A DNA stretch of 64,000 nucleotides from Mesorhizobium waimense (lineage in GTDB: Bacteria > Pseudomonadota > Alphaproteobacteria > Rhizobiales > Rhizobiaceae), in NCBI RefSeq assembly GCF_003601975.1, contig NZ_QZWZ01000031.1, forward strand, positions 1-64,000. The letters run 5' to 3'. A program made the position numbers and the translations under genes. The notes beneath the pieces are model-generated. The model was not told the DNA's origin. It searched no databases and saw only the letters and a program-made list of their open reading frames with translations. Shown piece after piece: positions 25,147 through 33,540 of the stretch. Numbering within the stretch: the first letter of the stretch is position 1; every line of letters starts with the position of its first letter.

Positions 25147-25854
25147 ATGACCACGCTGCCTGACCCCGCACGCTTCGCCCATGTCACCGACTGGGTGTTC
25201 GATCTCGACAACACGCTCTATCCGCACCATTCGAACCTGTTCGCGCAGATCGACGTGAAGATGACCGCCTATGTCGGAGAGCTTTTGACGCTGCCACGCG
25301 ACGAGGCGCGCAAGCTGCAGAAGGAACTCTACCTGGAGTATGGCACGACGCTGAACGGGCTGATGACGCGCCACGGCATCGACCCCGACGATTTTCTCGA
25401 GAAAGTCCACGACATCGACTATTCGTGGCTGGTGCCCGATCCGGTCCTCGGAGCCGCGATTCGCCAGTTGCCCGGCCGCAAGTTCATCTTCACCAATGGC
25501 GATCGCAGGCATGCCGAACGCACCGCGCGCCAGCTCGGCATACTCGAGCATTTCGACGCCATCTTCGACATCGTCGCGGCCGGATTGAACCCCAAGCCGG
25601 CACGCCAGACCTATGAGAGGTTTGCCGAGCTGCACGCCGTCACTGGCCACAATGCGGTGATGTTCGAAGACCTTGCCCGCAATCTGGCCGTGCCGAAGTC
25701 GCTGGGCATGACCACGGTGCTGGTGGTGCCGCGCCACTTCGAGCCGACCTTCTCGGAGATCTGGGAACGCGACCCGGCCAACGAGGACGACGTCGATTTC
25801 GTCACCGACGATCTAGCCACTTTTCTCACGGCGATCGTCGAAGTGCCCGCCTGA
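25147..25854 (+). CDS. HAD-superfamily pyrimidine 5'-nucleotidase
   Basis: A 235-residue phosphatase. Motif I is VFDLDNTLYP, motif II is FIFTNGDRRHAE and the final Asp motif is VMFEDLARNL. This is the PYR5N/Sdt1-like subfamily. An AAGGAGG lies unusually close (one base) to the ATG. The gene is part of the conserved alphaproteobacterial argB-HAD-dapD order, although here it is 7 kb from argB. Confidence 0.9.
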   Translation: MTTLPDPARFAHVTDWVFDLDNTLYPHHSNLFAQIDVKMTAYVGELLTLPRDEARKLQKELYLEYGTTLNGLMTRHGIDPDDFLEKVHDIDYSWLVPDPVLGAAIRQLPGRKFIFTNGDRRHAERTARQLGILEHFDAIFDIVAAGLNPKPARQTYERFAELHAVTGHNAVMFEDLARNLAVPKSLGMTTVLVVPRHFEPTFSEIWERDPANEDDVDFVTDDLATFLTAIVEVPA

Positions 25855-25872
25855 GACGCGGGCCCGTTACGC

Positions 25873-26712
25873 TCAGAGATTGTAGAAGCGGCCGATGATG
25901 CCCCAGGCCTCGTCGGCGGTGTCGACGAAATCGATGATGTCCTGGTCGCCGGGCGTGATCGTGCCCTGTTCGGCCAGGAAATCGAGATCGATCGCCTTTT
26001 GCCAGAAGGACTTGCCGAACAGGATCACCGGCACGCGCTCCATGCGCCCGGTCTGGATCAGCGTCAGCGTCTCGAAGAATTCGTCCATCGTGCCGAAGCC
26101 GCCGGGGAACACGGCGACGGCCTTGGCGCGCATGACGAAATGCATCTTGCGGATGGCGAAATAGTGGAAATTGAAGCAGAGCTCGGGCGTCACATAGGCG
26201 TTCGGCGCCTGCTCGTGCGGCAGCACGATGTTGAGGCCGATCGACGGTGCGCCGACATCGTCGGCGCCGCGGTTGCCGGCCTCCATGACGCCGGGCCCGC
26301 CGCCGGTGACGACGACGAATTCGCGGTAGTAGGAGGTCGCCGACTGCTGCGAGCAGAGGCGGGCGAACTTGCGCGCCTCCTCGTAATACCGGCTGTTCAG
26401 CTCGAGGTTCTTCTTCTGCGTCTCGTTCTTCGCCGCCCAGGCTTCGCCGCCGGGCTCGGGAATGCGCGCGCCGCCAAACAGGATCACCGTCGAACGGATG
26501 CCGCGTTCGGCCAGGATCATCTCCGGCTTCAAGAGCTCGAGCTGCAGCCGCACCGCGCGCAATTCGCGCCGCGTCATGAACTCGGGGTCGTTCCAGGCCA
26601 GCCGATAGGTGTCGGCGCGCGTCTGCGGCGTGTCCGGCACGCTTTTTGCGCGCTCCAGATCCTCGTCCGAATGCGGCAGCGGCGTCCACCCCGCCTTTTC
26701 CATTGGCGTCAT
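25873..26712 (-). CDS. LOG-family protein (TIGR00730 type)
   Basis: A 279-residue Rossmann-fold protein of the LOG (lonely guy) or lysine-decarboxylase-like family. The signature PGGFGTMDEFFE carries the phosphoribohydrolase residues. GGGPGVMEAGNRGA is the nucleotide loop. Short LOG proteins release cytokinin bases from nucleotides; this longer form may act on AMP or another nucleotide. I chose the ATG at 26712; a TTG at 26730 and an ATG at 26703 are alternatives. Divergent from dapD. Confidence 0.88.
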   Translation of the reverse strand: MTPMEKAGWTPLPHSDEDLERAKSVPDTPQTRADTYRLAWNDPEFMTRRELRAVRLQLELLKPEMILAERGIRSTVILFGGARIPEPGGEAWAAKNETQKKNLELNSRYYEEARKFARLCSQQSATSYYREFVVVTGGGPGVMEAGNRGADDVGAPSIGLNIVLPHEQAPNAYVTPELCFNFHYFAIRKMHFVMRAKAVAVFPGGFGTMDEFFETLTLIQTGRMERVPVILFGKSFWQKAIDLDFLAEQGTITPGDQDIIDFVDTADEAWGIIGRFYNL

Positions 26713-26857
26713 TTGCTCTACCCGTCCCAATAATTCACTTGCGCCGTCCCATGGCGCACTCGCGATTGACCCCCAATAAGCCTTAACATAGGGTCCGCGC
26801 GACTTTCAAAACAGGTTAAGGCGCTGCCCCTTAACAGCTTGGTAACGGAGCGAAATC

Positions 26858-27712
26858 ATGTCGAAGCCTGATCTGGCGAGCCTCGAAACGACCATCGAGA
26901 AGGCCTTCGAGGAGCGCGACACGATTTCGACCGCGACCCGCGGCGAGACGCGCGACGCCATCCACTCGGCACTCGACCTGCTTGACCGCGGCGCCGCTCG
27001 CGTCGCCGAGCGCCAGTCCGACGGCAAGTGGCACGTCAACCAGTGGCTGAAGAAAGCGGTGCTGCTGTCGTTCCGGCTCAACCCGATGGAGATCATCAAG
27101 GGTGGTCCGGGCGAAGCGGTGTGGTGGGACAAGGTGCCGTCGAAGTTCGACGGCTGGAGTGCTGTCGACTTCGAAAAGGCCGGCTTCCGTGCGGTGCCGT
27201 CGTCGATCGTGCGCCGCTCCGCCTATGTCGCGCCGGGCGCGGTGCTGATGCCGTCCTTCGTCAATGTCGGCGCCTATGTCGACAGCGGCACCATGGTCGA
27301 CACCTGGGCCTCTGTCGGCTCCTGCGCGCAGATCGGCAAGAACGTGCATCTGTCGGGCGGCGTCGGCATCGGCGGCGTGCTGGAGCCGATGCAGGCCGGC
27401 CCGACCATCATCGAGGACAATTGCTTCATCGGCGCCCGTTCGGAAGTGGTCGAGGGCTGCATCGTGCGTGAAGGCTCGGTGCTCGGCATGGGCGTGTTCA
27501 TCGGCCAGTCGACCAAGATCGTCGACCGCGCCACCGGCGAGATCTTCTATGGCGAAGTGCCGCCCAATTCGGTGGTCGTCGCCGGATCCCTGCCGGGCAA
27601 GGCTTTCCCGAACAACGAGCCCGGGCCCGGCCTCTACTGCGCCGTCATCGTCAAGCGCGTCGACGCCAAGACCCGCTCCAAGACCTCGATCAACGAATTG
27701 CTGCGCGATTGA
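26858..27712 (+). CDS. dapD: Tetrahydrodipicolinate N-succinyltransferase
   Basis: A 284-residue hexapeptide-repeat enzyme of the succinylase branch of lysine and diaminopimelate synthesis. It has the typical order: helical N-terminal domain (1-100), left-handed beta helix (VAPGAVLMPSFVNVGAYVDSG, VGSCAQIGKNVHLSGG, IIEDNCFIGARSEVVEGC), and a C-terminal CAVIVKRVDAKTRSKTSINELLR. It works with dapE at 30401 in this window. Confidence 0.97.
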   Translation: MSKPDLASLETTIEKAFEERDTISTATRGETRDAIHSALDLLDRGAARVAERQSDGKWHVNQWLKKAVLLSFRLNPMEIIKGGPGEAVWWDKVPSKFDGWSAVDFEKAGFRAVPSSIVRRSAYVAPGAVLMPSFVNVGAYVDSGTMVDTWASVGSCAQIGKNVHLSGGVGIGGVLEPMQAGPTIIEDNCFIGARSEVVEGCIVREGSVLGMGVFIGQSTKIVDRATGEIFYGEVPPNSVVVAGSLPGKAFPNNEPGPGLYCAVIVKRVDAKTRSKTSINELLRD

Positions 27713-27740
27713 TCTTTTCCGGAAACGGACGCACCTTCCG

Positions 27741-27765
27741 CCAGCGCGACAATCCGTCGCGCTGG
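27741..27765 (+). terminator. Hairpin between dapD and the DUF805 gene
   Basis: CCAGCGCGAC and GTCGCGCTGG form a perfect 10-bp stem with an AATCC loop, 28 bases after the dapD stop. No T tract follows, so it may attenuate, protect the dapD message 3' end, or be a palindromic repeat. Confidence 0.4.
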
Positions 27766-27784
27766 TTCGAGATGGAGGGGTGAC

Positions 27785-28138
27785 ATGGACTGGAAATTCC
27801 TTCTGACCAGCTATGAAGGCCGCATAAATCGCGGCAAGCTCTGGGCCTGCGTTGGCGTGATATTCGTCGGCGCGCTTGTTGCAGCGATTATCGACAACAT
27901 CATCGGCACGACATTCAACGGCATGCCATATGGTTTTGTGTATGTGATCTACGCGCTTGCCATGCTCTATAGCGTTTTCGCCGTCTACGCCAAACGCTGG
28001 CACGACCGGGACAAGTCGGGCTGGTGGTCGCTGATCGGACTCGTGCCGATCATCGGCGGCATCTGGATGCTGGTCGAGCTTGGTATTCTCGAAGGCACCA
28101 GGGGCGCCAATCAGTATGGACCGGACCCGCTTGCCTGA
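27785..28138 (+). CDS. DUF805 membrane protein
   Basis: A 117-residue inner-membrane protein with about four helices and the DUF805 marks: FLLTSYEGRINRGKLWACV near the start and AKRWHDRDKSGWWSLIGLVPIIGGIW later, with the C-terminal G-x-N-x-Y/W-G-P-D pattern (GANQYGPDPL). GGAGGGGTG precedes the ATG. Function of the family is not established. It overlaps a second DUF805 gene by 23 bases. Confidence 0.9.
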   Translation: MDWKFLLTSYEGRINRGKLWACVGVIFVGALVAAIIDNIIGTTFNGMPYGFVYVIYALAMLYSVFAVYAKRWHDRDKSGWWSLIGLVPIIGGIWMLVELGILEGTRGANQYGPDPLA

Positions 28139-28505
28139 AAAATCTGACCTCATTTGGCTTTTCTTCAAGACTTCAGGCCGCGTCAGCCGCGCTGCCTATT
28201 TTCTCGGCGGGCTGCTGGTGGCCATCGTGCAGGCCTTTCCGCTCTACCGCTTCACGCTGGTGGCGGAGGGTTCGCCCGAGAGCAATATGTGGTCGTTCAT
28301 CTTCTTCGTCGCCTTCATCGCCTCGCTGTGGTCGAACATCGTTCTGGCGGTGAAGCGGCTACACGATCTCGACAAGCCGGGCATCGCGGCGCTGGTGCTG
28401 TTCGTGCCGGTCGTCTCGATCATCGCCTTCCTGGTGCTCTGCCTTTTTCCCGGACAGCCAGGACCCAACCGCTACGGCAGGCGCACCAACGCGCCGGCCG
28501 ACTGA
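28116..28505 (+). CDS. Second DUF805 membrane protein
   Basis: A 129-residue paralogue in tandem: FFKTSGRVSRAAYFLGGLLV, then AVKRLHDLDKPGIAALVLFVPVVSIIAFLVLCLFPGQPGPNRYG. Same RxxY-helix and RxHD motif layout as the previous gene, but with little overall identity. The start at 28116 lies inside the end of the first gene in another frame, so the two are probably translated together. Confidence 0.88.
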   Translation: MDRTRLPEKSDLIWLFFKTSGRVSRAAYFLGGLLVAIVQAFPLYRFTLVAEGSPESNMWSFIFFVAFIASLWSNIVLAVKRLHDLDKPGIAALVLFVPVVSIIAFLVLCLFPGQPGPNRYGRRTNAPAD

Positions 28506-28518
28506 CGGGGACCGGTCG

Positions 28519-29253
28519 ATGCGCTACCGCACGCTTGACCCGAAACTGATCATCGAGACGGCCGAAAAACTTGAGGAGCGCGTCGCCGAGCGTTTTCCCG
28601 ATGCCGGCCTGCGCGGCGTCGCCGCCGAGCTGGTCTCCTTGTCCCGCGACCTGGCAAAGGGCGCCAAGGCGCTGGAAGCGCCGATCTGGTGGCTGCGCGT
28701 TCTCATCGTCGCTGCCGTCGTCGCCGGGACGCTGATGTTCCTGTTCGTCGGCACCGTCCTGCCGTTCGACCGCATTTCCAAACCCGGCGACGCCGTCCAG
28801 TCGGTGCAAGGCATAGAAGCCTCTCTCAACATGATCATCCTCGCCATTGTCGGCTTCCTGGCGCTGATTCGGTCGGAGGAGCGCATCAAGCGCAAGCAGG
28901 TGTTTCGCCAGCTGCACGGCTTGCGCTCGCTGATCCATGTCATCGATATGCACCAGCTGACCAAGGACCCGGCGACGCTTTCCGCCAGTTTCAAGCCGAC
29001 CGCGCATTCGCCGGCCCGCATCACCAATGCCGCCGACCTCGCCCGCTACCTCGACTATTGCTCGGAAATGCTGTCGATCACCGGCAAGATCGCCGCGCTG
29101 TTCGCCCAGTCCGTCAACGACGACGTCGTCATAGATGGCGTCAACGACATTGAGAACCTGGCCTCCAACCTGTCGCGCAAGATCTGGCAGAAGATCACCC
29201 TGATCGAAGGCCGGCCTCAGGATGGCCGAACAGGGAAAAAGAACCAACCCTGA
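28519..29253 (+). CDS. Conserved hypothetical membrane protein
   Basis: A 244-residue protein that I do not recognise. The N-terminal 50 residues are amphipathic and charged (LIIETAEKLEERVAERFPDAG). Two TM helices at about 58-80 and 97-118 follow. A soluble C-terminal half carries HGLRSLIHVIDMHQLTKDP and ends in a basic tail. It follows the DUF805 pair by 13 bases on the same strand, so it is likely co-transcribed. The layout resembles a small membrane-attached adaptor, but no function can be stated. Confidence 0.75.
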   Translation: MRYRTLDPKLIIETAEKLEERVAERFPDAGLRGVAAELVSLSRDLAKGAKALEAPIWWLRVLIVAAVVAGTLMFLFVGTVLPFDRISKPGDAVQSVQGIEASLNMIILAIVGFLALIRSEERIKRKQVFRQLHGLRSLIHVIDMHQLTKDPATLSASFKPTAHSPARITNAADLARYLDYCSEMLSITGKIAALFAQSVNDDVVIDGVNDIENLASNLSRKIWQKITLIEGRPQDGRTGKKNQP

Positions 29254-29267
29254 TCCATCGGGGTCTT

Positions 29268-30284
29268 TCAGGCCCTGACCGCTTCCGGGCTCAGCCCGGG
29301 CGAGCCTTGCCGTTGCCGCTCGGCTTCACGCACCAAAGCCGCGACGCGCGCCGTCACAGGCGCCGGCACGCCTGCCCTTTGCGCCAGGCCAAGCACCGCG
29401 CCTTGCAGCTCGACGATCTCCGTCGACCGGCCGCGCTGCAGATCGTCCCACATCGAGGAGCGCGCTTCGGCGTCGATAGCCAGCATGCGCCGTGCCAGAC
29501 GCTTGAACAGCCAGTCCGGCAGGCGGAGCACTTTTGGCATCAGTGCAGGGGGCAGGCCGGCAATCCGTGCGGGTTTGATTCCGCAAGCCTTCATCGCCGC
29601 CAGCGCCTCGCCGATCTGGCCGGCGAGGATCAGCCGCCAGCGGCGGTCGGCGAGTTCGGTCGCCAGCGGCAGGCCGGACAGCGCCACCAGCGCGTTGTTG
29701 AGGTTCATCAAAAGCTTGCCCCACAGCACCGCTGCCATGTCGCCATGGGTTTCGACCGTCAGCCCCTCGACAGCAAGCAATTCGGCCAGGCCGGCCACGC
29801 CGTCCTCGATCATCACCTTGCCCTCGCTGGCCCGGTGCACGCGCAGCGGCTCGCCGTCGGGCGACTGGACGACGTTGAACGGCACCATGCCGGCAAGCAC
29901 TTGCCGGCCGGCCAACGCGGCCCGCAGCCGGTCGGCATTATCGACGCCATTCTGCAGGCTGATGACCACCGCGTCCGGGCGGGCATGGGCGGCGATCAGC
30001 GCAGTCATTTCTTCTGTTCCACCGCTCTTGACCATCACCAGGATCACTTCGGCATTGCGCAGGGCGGCCGCCGGATCGGCGGTGGCCGACAGCGCCTCCG
30101 GCGCGGCGCGGCGGTCGCGGCCGTCTAGATCGGTGACCCGCAAACCATCCTGGCGCACCGCCTCGCCGATGCGTGGCCGCGCCAGCAGATTGACCCGCCG
30201 GCCGGCCAGCGCCAGACAGCCGCCGACATAGCAGCCGATGCTGCCGGCACCGGCTATTGCGACCAGACTGTCGTTGTTGGCCAT
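29268..30284 (-). CDS. Ketopantoate reductase family protein (PanE/ApbA-like)
   Basis: A 338-residue NADPH-dependent reductase of the 2-dehydropantoate 2-reductase family. It has the dinucleotide site AIAGAGSIGCYVGGCLA, the VMVKSGGTEEM and ISLQNGVDNADRL segments and the conserved LWGKLLMNLNNAL with its catalytic-type Lys. The ATG at 30284 starts MANNDSLVAIAGAG. The family reduces ketopantoate in pantothenate synthesis but includes many paralogues, and no other pan genes are nearby. Convergent with the upstream hypothetical gene. Confidence 0.88.
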   Translation of the reverse strand: MANNDSLVAIAGAGSIGCYVGGCLALAGRRVNLLARPRIGEAVRQDGLRVTDLDGRDRRAAPEALSATADPAAALRNAEVILVMVKSGGTEEMTALIAAHARPDAVVISLQNGVDNADRLRAALAGRQVLAGMVPFNVVQSPDGEPLRVHRASEGKVMIEDGVAGLAELLAVEGLTVETHGDMAAVLWGKLLMNLNNALVALSGLPLATELADRRWRLILAGQIGEALAAMKACGIKPARIAGLPPALMPKVLRLPDWLFKRLARRMLAIDAEARSSMWDDLQRGRSTEIVELQGAVLGLAQRAGVPAPVTARVAALVREAERQRQGSPGLSPEAVRA

Positions 30285-30400
30285 GCGATAGTCCTTTATT
30301 GGCTGGTAACTATACGGCATGAAAACCATATTGTCGGCGCCATGGCTGGCCATGATGTCTGGCCGTGACAGGCCTTCCGCTTTCGACTATCGCTTTGCCC

Positions 30401-31600
30401 ATGAAATTGCCGACCGACCCCGCCGCAAACCTCGCCGCCCTGATCCGCTGTGCCTCGGTGACGCCCGCTGAAGGCGGTGCGCTCGGCGCGCTGGAAGACA
30501 TGCTGAAGCCGCTGGGATTTTCGGTCGAGCGTCCGGTGTTTTCGGAAGACGGCACGCCGGACATCGAAAACCTCTATGCGCGGCGCTCCGGCAATGGTCC
30601 GCATCTGATGTTCGCCGGCCATACCGACGTGGTGCCGGTCGGCGACGAAGCCGCCTGGACGCACCCGCCCTTCGCCGCCGACATCGCCAATGGCGAGATG
30701 TATGGCCGCGGCGCCGTCGACATGAAGGGCGGCATCGCCTGTTTCATCGCGGCGGTGGCGCGCCACGTCGAGGAGAATGGCGGCCCGAAGGGCTCGGTCT
30801 CGCTGCTGATCACCGGCGACGAAGAAGGCCCGGCGATCAACGGCACGACAAAGCTGCTCGAATGGGCCGCCGGCAAGGGCGAGAAATGGGATGCCTCGAT
30901 CGTCGGCGAGCCGACCAATCCGGACGCGCTCGGCGACATGATCAAGATCGGCCGGCGCGGCTCGCTGTCCGGCAGCGTTGTCGTCAACGGCCGCCAAGGC
31001 CACGCCGCCTATCCGCAGCTTGCCGACAACCCGGTACGCGGGCTGATGAGCCTGGTCGATGCCTTGCTTTATCCAGCCTTCGACGAGGGAACGAAAGATT
31101 TCCAGGCGACCAACCTGGAGGTGACCTCCATCGACGTCGGCAACCCGGCCACCAACGTCATTCCGGCGAAGGCGACGGCGACCTTCAACATCCGCTTCAA
31201 CGACACATGGACGGCCGAGACCATCCAGGCCGAGATCCACAATCGCCTCGACCAGGCGGCCGGCCGCACAAAATACCGGCCGGGCAAGAAGACGCCGGTC
31301 GACTACGACATTGTCTGGCGCGACCGGCCGAGTCACGTGTTTCTGACCCGCGACGACCGGCTGATCGAGACGCTGAGCCAGTCGGTCAAGACGGCCATCG
31401 GCAGGAAGCCGGCACTCTCGACCTCGGGCGGCACATCGGATGCCCGCTTCATCAAGGATTATTGTCCGGTGGTCGAATTCGGTCTGGTCGGCAAGACCAT
31501 GCACATGGTCGATGAACGCGTCGCACTTGCCGACCTCGAGACGCTGACGCAGATCTACCAGCGCTTCATCGAAGACTGGTTCGAGCGAGGCGCGGCGTAA
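30401..31600 (+). CDS. dapE: Succinyl-diaminopimelate desuccinylase
   Basis: A 399-residue M20 zinc peptidase that removes succinate from N-succinyl-LL-diaminopimelate. Metal ligands appear in FAGHTDVVPVGD, GRGAVDMKGGIACFI, TGDEEGP and, near the C-terminus, CPVVEFGLVGKTMHMVDE. Length fits DapE. The ATG at 30401 starts MKLPTDPAANL; a GTG at 30365 would add 12 residues. It acts with dapD. Confidence 0.95.
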   Translation: MKLPTDPAANLAALIRCASVTPAEGGALGALEDMLKPLGFSVERPVFSEDGTPDIENLYARRSGNGPHLMFAGHTDVVPVGDEAAWTHPPFAADIANGEMYGRGAVDMKGGIACFIAAVARHVEENGGPKGSVSLLITGDEEGPAINGTTKLLEWAAGKGEKWDASIVGEPTNPDALGDMIKIGRRGSLSGSVVVNGRQGHAAYPQLADNPVRGLMSLVDALLYPAFDEGTKDFQATNLEVTSIDVGNPATNVIPAKATATFNIRFNDTWTAETIQAEIHNRLDQAAGRTKYRPGKKTPVDYDIVWRDRPSHVFLTRDDRLIETLSQSVKTAIGRKPALSTSGGTSDARFIKDYCPVVEFGLVGKTMHMVDERVALADLETLTQIYQRFIEDWFERGAA

Positions 31601-31618
31601 CCATGCTTCGGTGTGATC

Positions 31619-32221
31619 ATGCTTTCGGCCGATGAAACCTACGCTTCGCTGGCTGGCGCCTGGCGGCTGATGCTCGGCAAGGCCGACGGTCTGCGCCTGC
31701 TCGACCTTTCGGCCGACGGTTTCTGGAATTCCTTCTTCGCCATCGTGGTGGCGGCACCGGCGCTGATCGTCGGCTGGGTCGGCATCGCCAACGAGATCGG
31801 CGACCCGAACGCATTCGCCGGGCGCTTCAGCATGCTTCTGCGGCTGGCGACCGTCGATATCGGCTCCTGGGTGCTGCCGCTGGTCGGGCTGGCGCTGGTC
31901 GCGCCGCGCCTCGGCCTTGGCGGCCGCTTCGTCCATTATGTCGTCGCCAGCAACTGGGCATCGGCGATCATCGCCTGGCTGATGCTGCCGTCGGCGCTTA
32001 TCAGGCTTTTCCTGCCGTCCGACGAAGTCTCGGGGCTGGTGTCGCTGCTATTGTTTGCGCTTTCGATGGTGCTGACCTGGCGCATGACCAATGCCGTCTT
32101 CGGCAGGGGCGCGGCTGTCGGCACCGCGGTCTTTGCCGGCATGTTCGTGGCGTCACTGGCCGTGCTGTTCGGGCTGCAGGCGCTGCTGGGCATCACCATA
32201 CCGACCAGCATCGAGAGCTGA
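31619..32221 (+). CDS. Hypothetical membrane protein downstream of dapE
   Basis: A 200-residue protein with about five hydrophobic helices (from about residues 40, 70, 90, 115 and 155). It begins MLSADETYASLAGAWRLMLGK and has the amphipathic segment LRLLDLSADGFWNSFFAIVV. It is Yip1-like in layout, but I cannot assign a family firmly. It follows dapE by about 19 bases and is convergent with truA. It looks like a conserved passenger of the dapE locus. Confidence 0.8.
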   Translation: MLSADETYASLAGAWRLMLGKADGLRLLDLSADGFWNSFFAIVVAAPALIVGWVGIANEIGDPNAFAGRFSMLLRLATVDIGSWVLPLVGLALVAPRLGLGGRFVHYVVASNWASAIIAWLMLPSALIRLFLPSDEVSGLVSLLLFALSMVLTWRMTNAVFGRGAAVGTAVFAGMFVASLAVLFGLQALLGITIPTSIES

Positions 32222-32245
32222 TCTTCGACCGAACCGCGGTCCCGC

Positions 32246-33013
32246 CTAGCTGGTTTCCCCAGCAGCCTGCGGGTAGTCGACGCCAACGAGGAAAAGCCCG
32301 TCGGGCGGCGCCACCTGGCCGCAGGCGGCGCGGTCATGTGCGTCGAGCGCTGCCTTGAGATCGGCGCCACTCCAACTGCCGTCGCCGACGCGCTTCAGCG
32401 AGCCGACCATCGAGCGCACCTGGTTGTGCAGGAAGGAGCGCGCCGAGGCCCTGACCTCGATCAGGTCGCCCTCGCGGCTGACGTCAAGACGGTCGAGCGT
32501 CCTGACTGGGCTTTCGGCCTGGCACTGGGTCGAGCGGAAGGTGGTGAAATCATGCCGCCCGAGCAGCAGCTTGGCCGCCTCGTGCATGGCGGCGGCGTCG
32601 AGCCGCTTCGGCACCCACCAGACCTTGCCCTTGTCCAGCGCCGCCGGGGCGCGCCGGTTGGCGATGCGGTAGAGATAGTGGCGGCGGGTCGCCGAGAAGC
32701 GCGCATCGAAGTCGTCAGACACGACCGCCGCCTTGAGGATGGCGATGCGCGCGCCGGCCATTTGCAGATGGGCGTTGACGGCGTCGCGCACCTTATCGTT
32801 CGGCCACGCCTTGGCGAGGTCGACATGCGCCACCTGGGCGGTCGCATGGACGCCGGCATCGGTGCGGCCGGCGGCGCGCAACCGCACCGCCTCGCCACAG
32901 AATTTGTCGATCGCCTGTTCGATCGCCTGCTGCACCGAAGGCTGGTCCGCCTGGTGCTGCCAGCCGGCAAATTGGCTGCCGTCATATTCGATGTCGAGGC
33001 GAAAACGCGGCAT
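32246..33013 (-). CDS. truA: tRNA pseudouridine(38-40) synthase
   Basis: A 255-residue TruA, which makes pseudouridine at positions 38-40 of the tRNA anticodon arm. The catalytic Asp is in AAGRTDAGVHATAQVAHV. The N-terminus MPRFRLDIEYDGSQFAGWQ and FHNQVRSMVG-like FLHNQVRSMVGSL are hallmarks. It is the last gene of the leftward def-fmt-GNAT-truA unit. Confidence 0.96.
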   Translation of the reverse strand: MPRFRLDIEYDGSQFAGWQHQADQPSVQQAIEQAIDKFCGEAVRLRAAGRTDAGVHATAQVAHVDLAKAWPNDKVRDAVNAHLQMAGARIAILKAAVVSDDFDARFSATRRHYLYRIANRRAPAALDKGKVWWVPKRLDAAAMHEAAKLLLGRHDFTTFRSTQCQAESPVRTLDRLDVSREGDLIEVRASARSFLHNQVRSMVGSLKRVGDGSWSGADLKAALDAHDRAACGQVAPPDGLFLVGVDYPQAAGETS

Positions 33014-33033
33014 ATGCGAAGTGCACTCGCCGC

Positions 33034-33540
33034 TTAGGCGGCGAGTGCGGTAAAGGCAGAAGCGTAGACGAGCTTGCCTGCCTCGGGAGCGTCGCCCCAG
33101 GCCAGCGCCTGCAGCGCCTCGCCCTGATATTCGCTCTCGAAGTTTTCGGCGCGGGCATGGGCATAGCCGAAGCGGCCGTAATAGGCCGGATCGCCCAGCA
33201 CCACGGCCAGACTCTCGCCGGCATCCTTGAGCCGGATATGCGCCTCGCGGATCAGCGCGCCGCCAATGCCTGAGCCATGGAAGGACGGCTCGACAGCGAG
33301 TGGCGCCAGCGCCACGGCCGGAAAGCTCTTGGCGCCGGTCTGGACGTACAGCCTGGAAAACAGGATGTGGCCGACCACCTGGCCGTCCTCTTCCGCCACC
33401 AGCTCGACGACGGCATCGCCGCCGGTGACCAGCGCGTCGACCAATCCGGCCTCCGCCTGCTGGCCGAATGCATGTTCCTCGACGAGGCGGATCGCCTCGC
33501 GATCCCGCGGCGTCGCCGCGCGTATCGACATCATGCTCAT
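33034..33540 (-). CDS. GNAT-family N-acetyltransferase
   Basis: A 168-residue acetyltransferase. It has the acetyl-CoA loop LAVEPSFHGSGIGGALIREAHIRL, then GESLAVVLGDPAYYGRFGYAHA, the YhbS-like subgroup pattern. Its start overlaps the fmt stop (ATGA), and truA follows 20 bases after its end. Being translationally tied to formyltransferase and deformylase genes suggests, without proving, a link to protein N-termini or tRNA. Confidence 0.9.
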   Translation of the reverse strand: MSMMSIRAATPRDREAIRLVEEHAFGQQAEAGLVDALVTGGDAVVELVAEEDGQVVGHILFSRLYVQTGAKSFPAVALAPLAVEPSFHGSGIGGALIREAHIRLKDAGESLAVVLGDPAYYGRFGYAHARAENFESEYQGEALQALAWGDAPEAGKLVYASAFTALAA

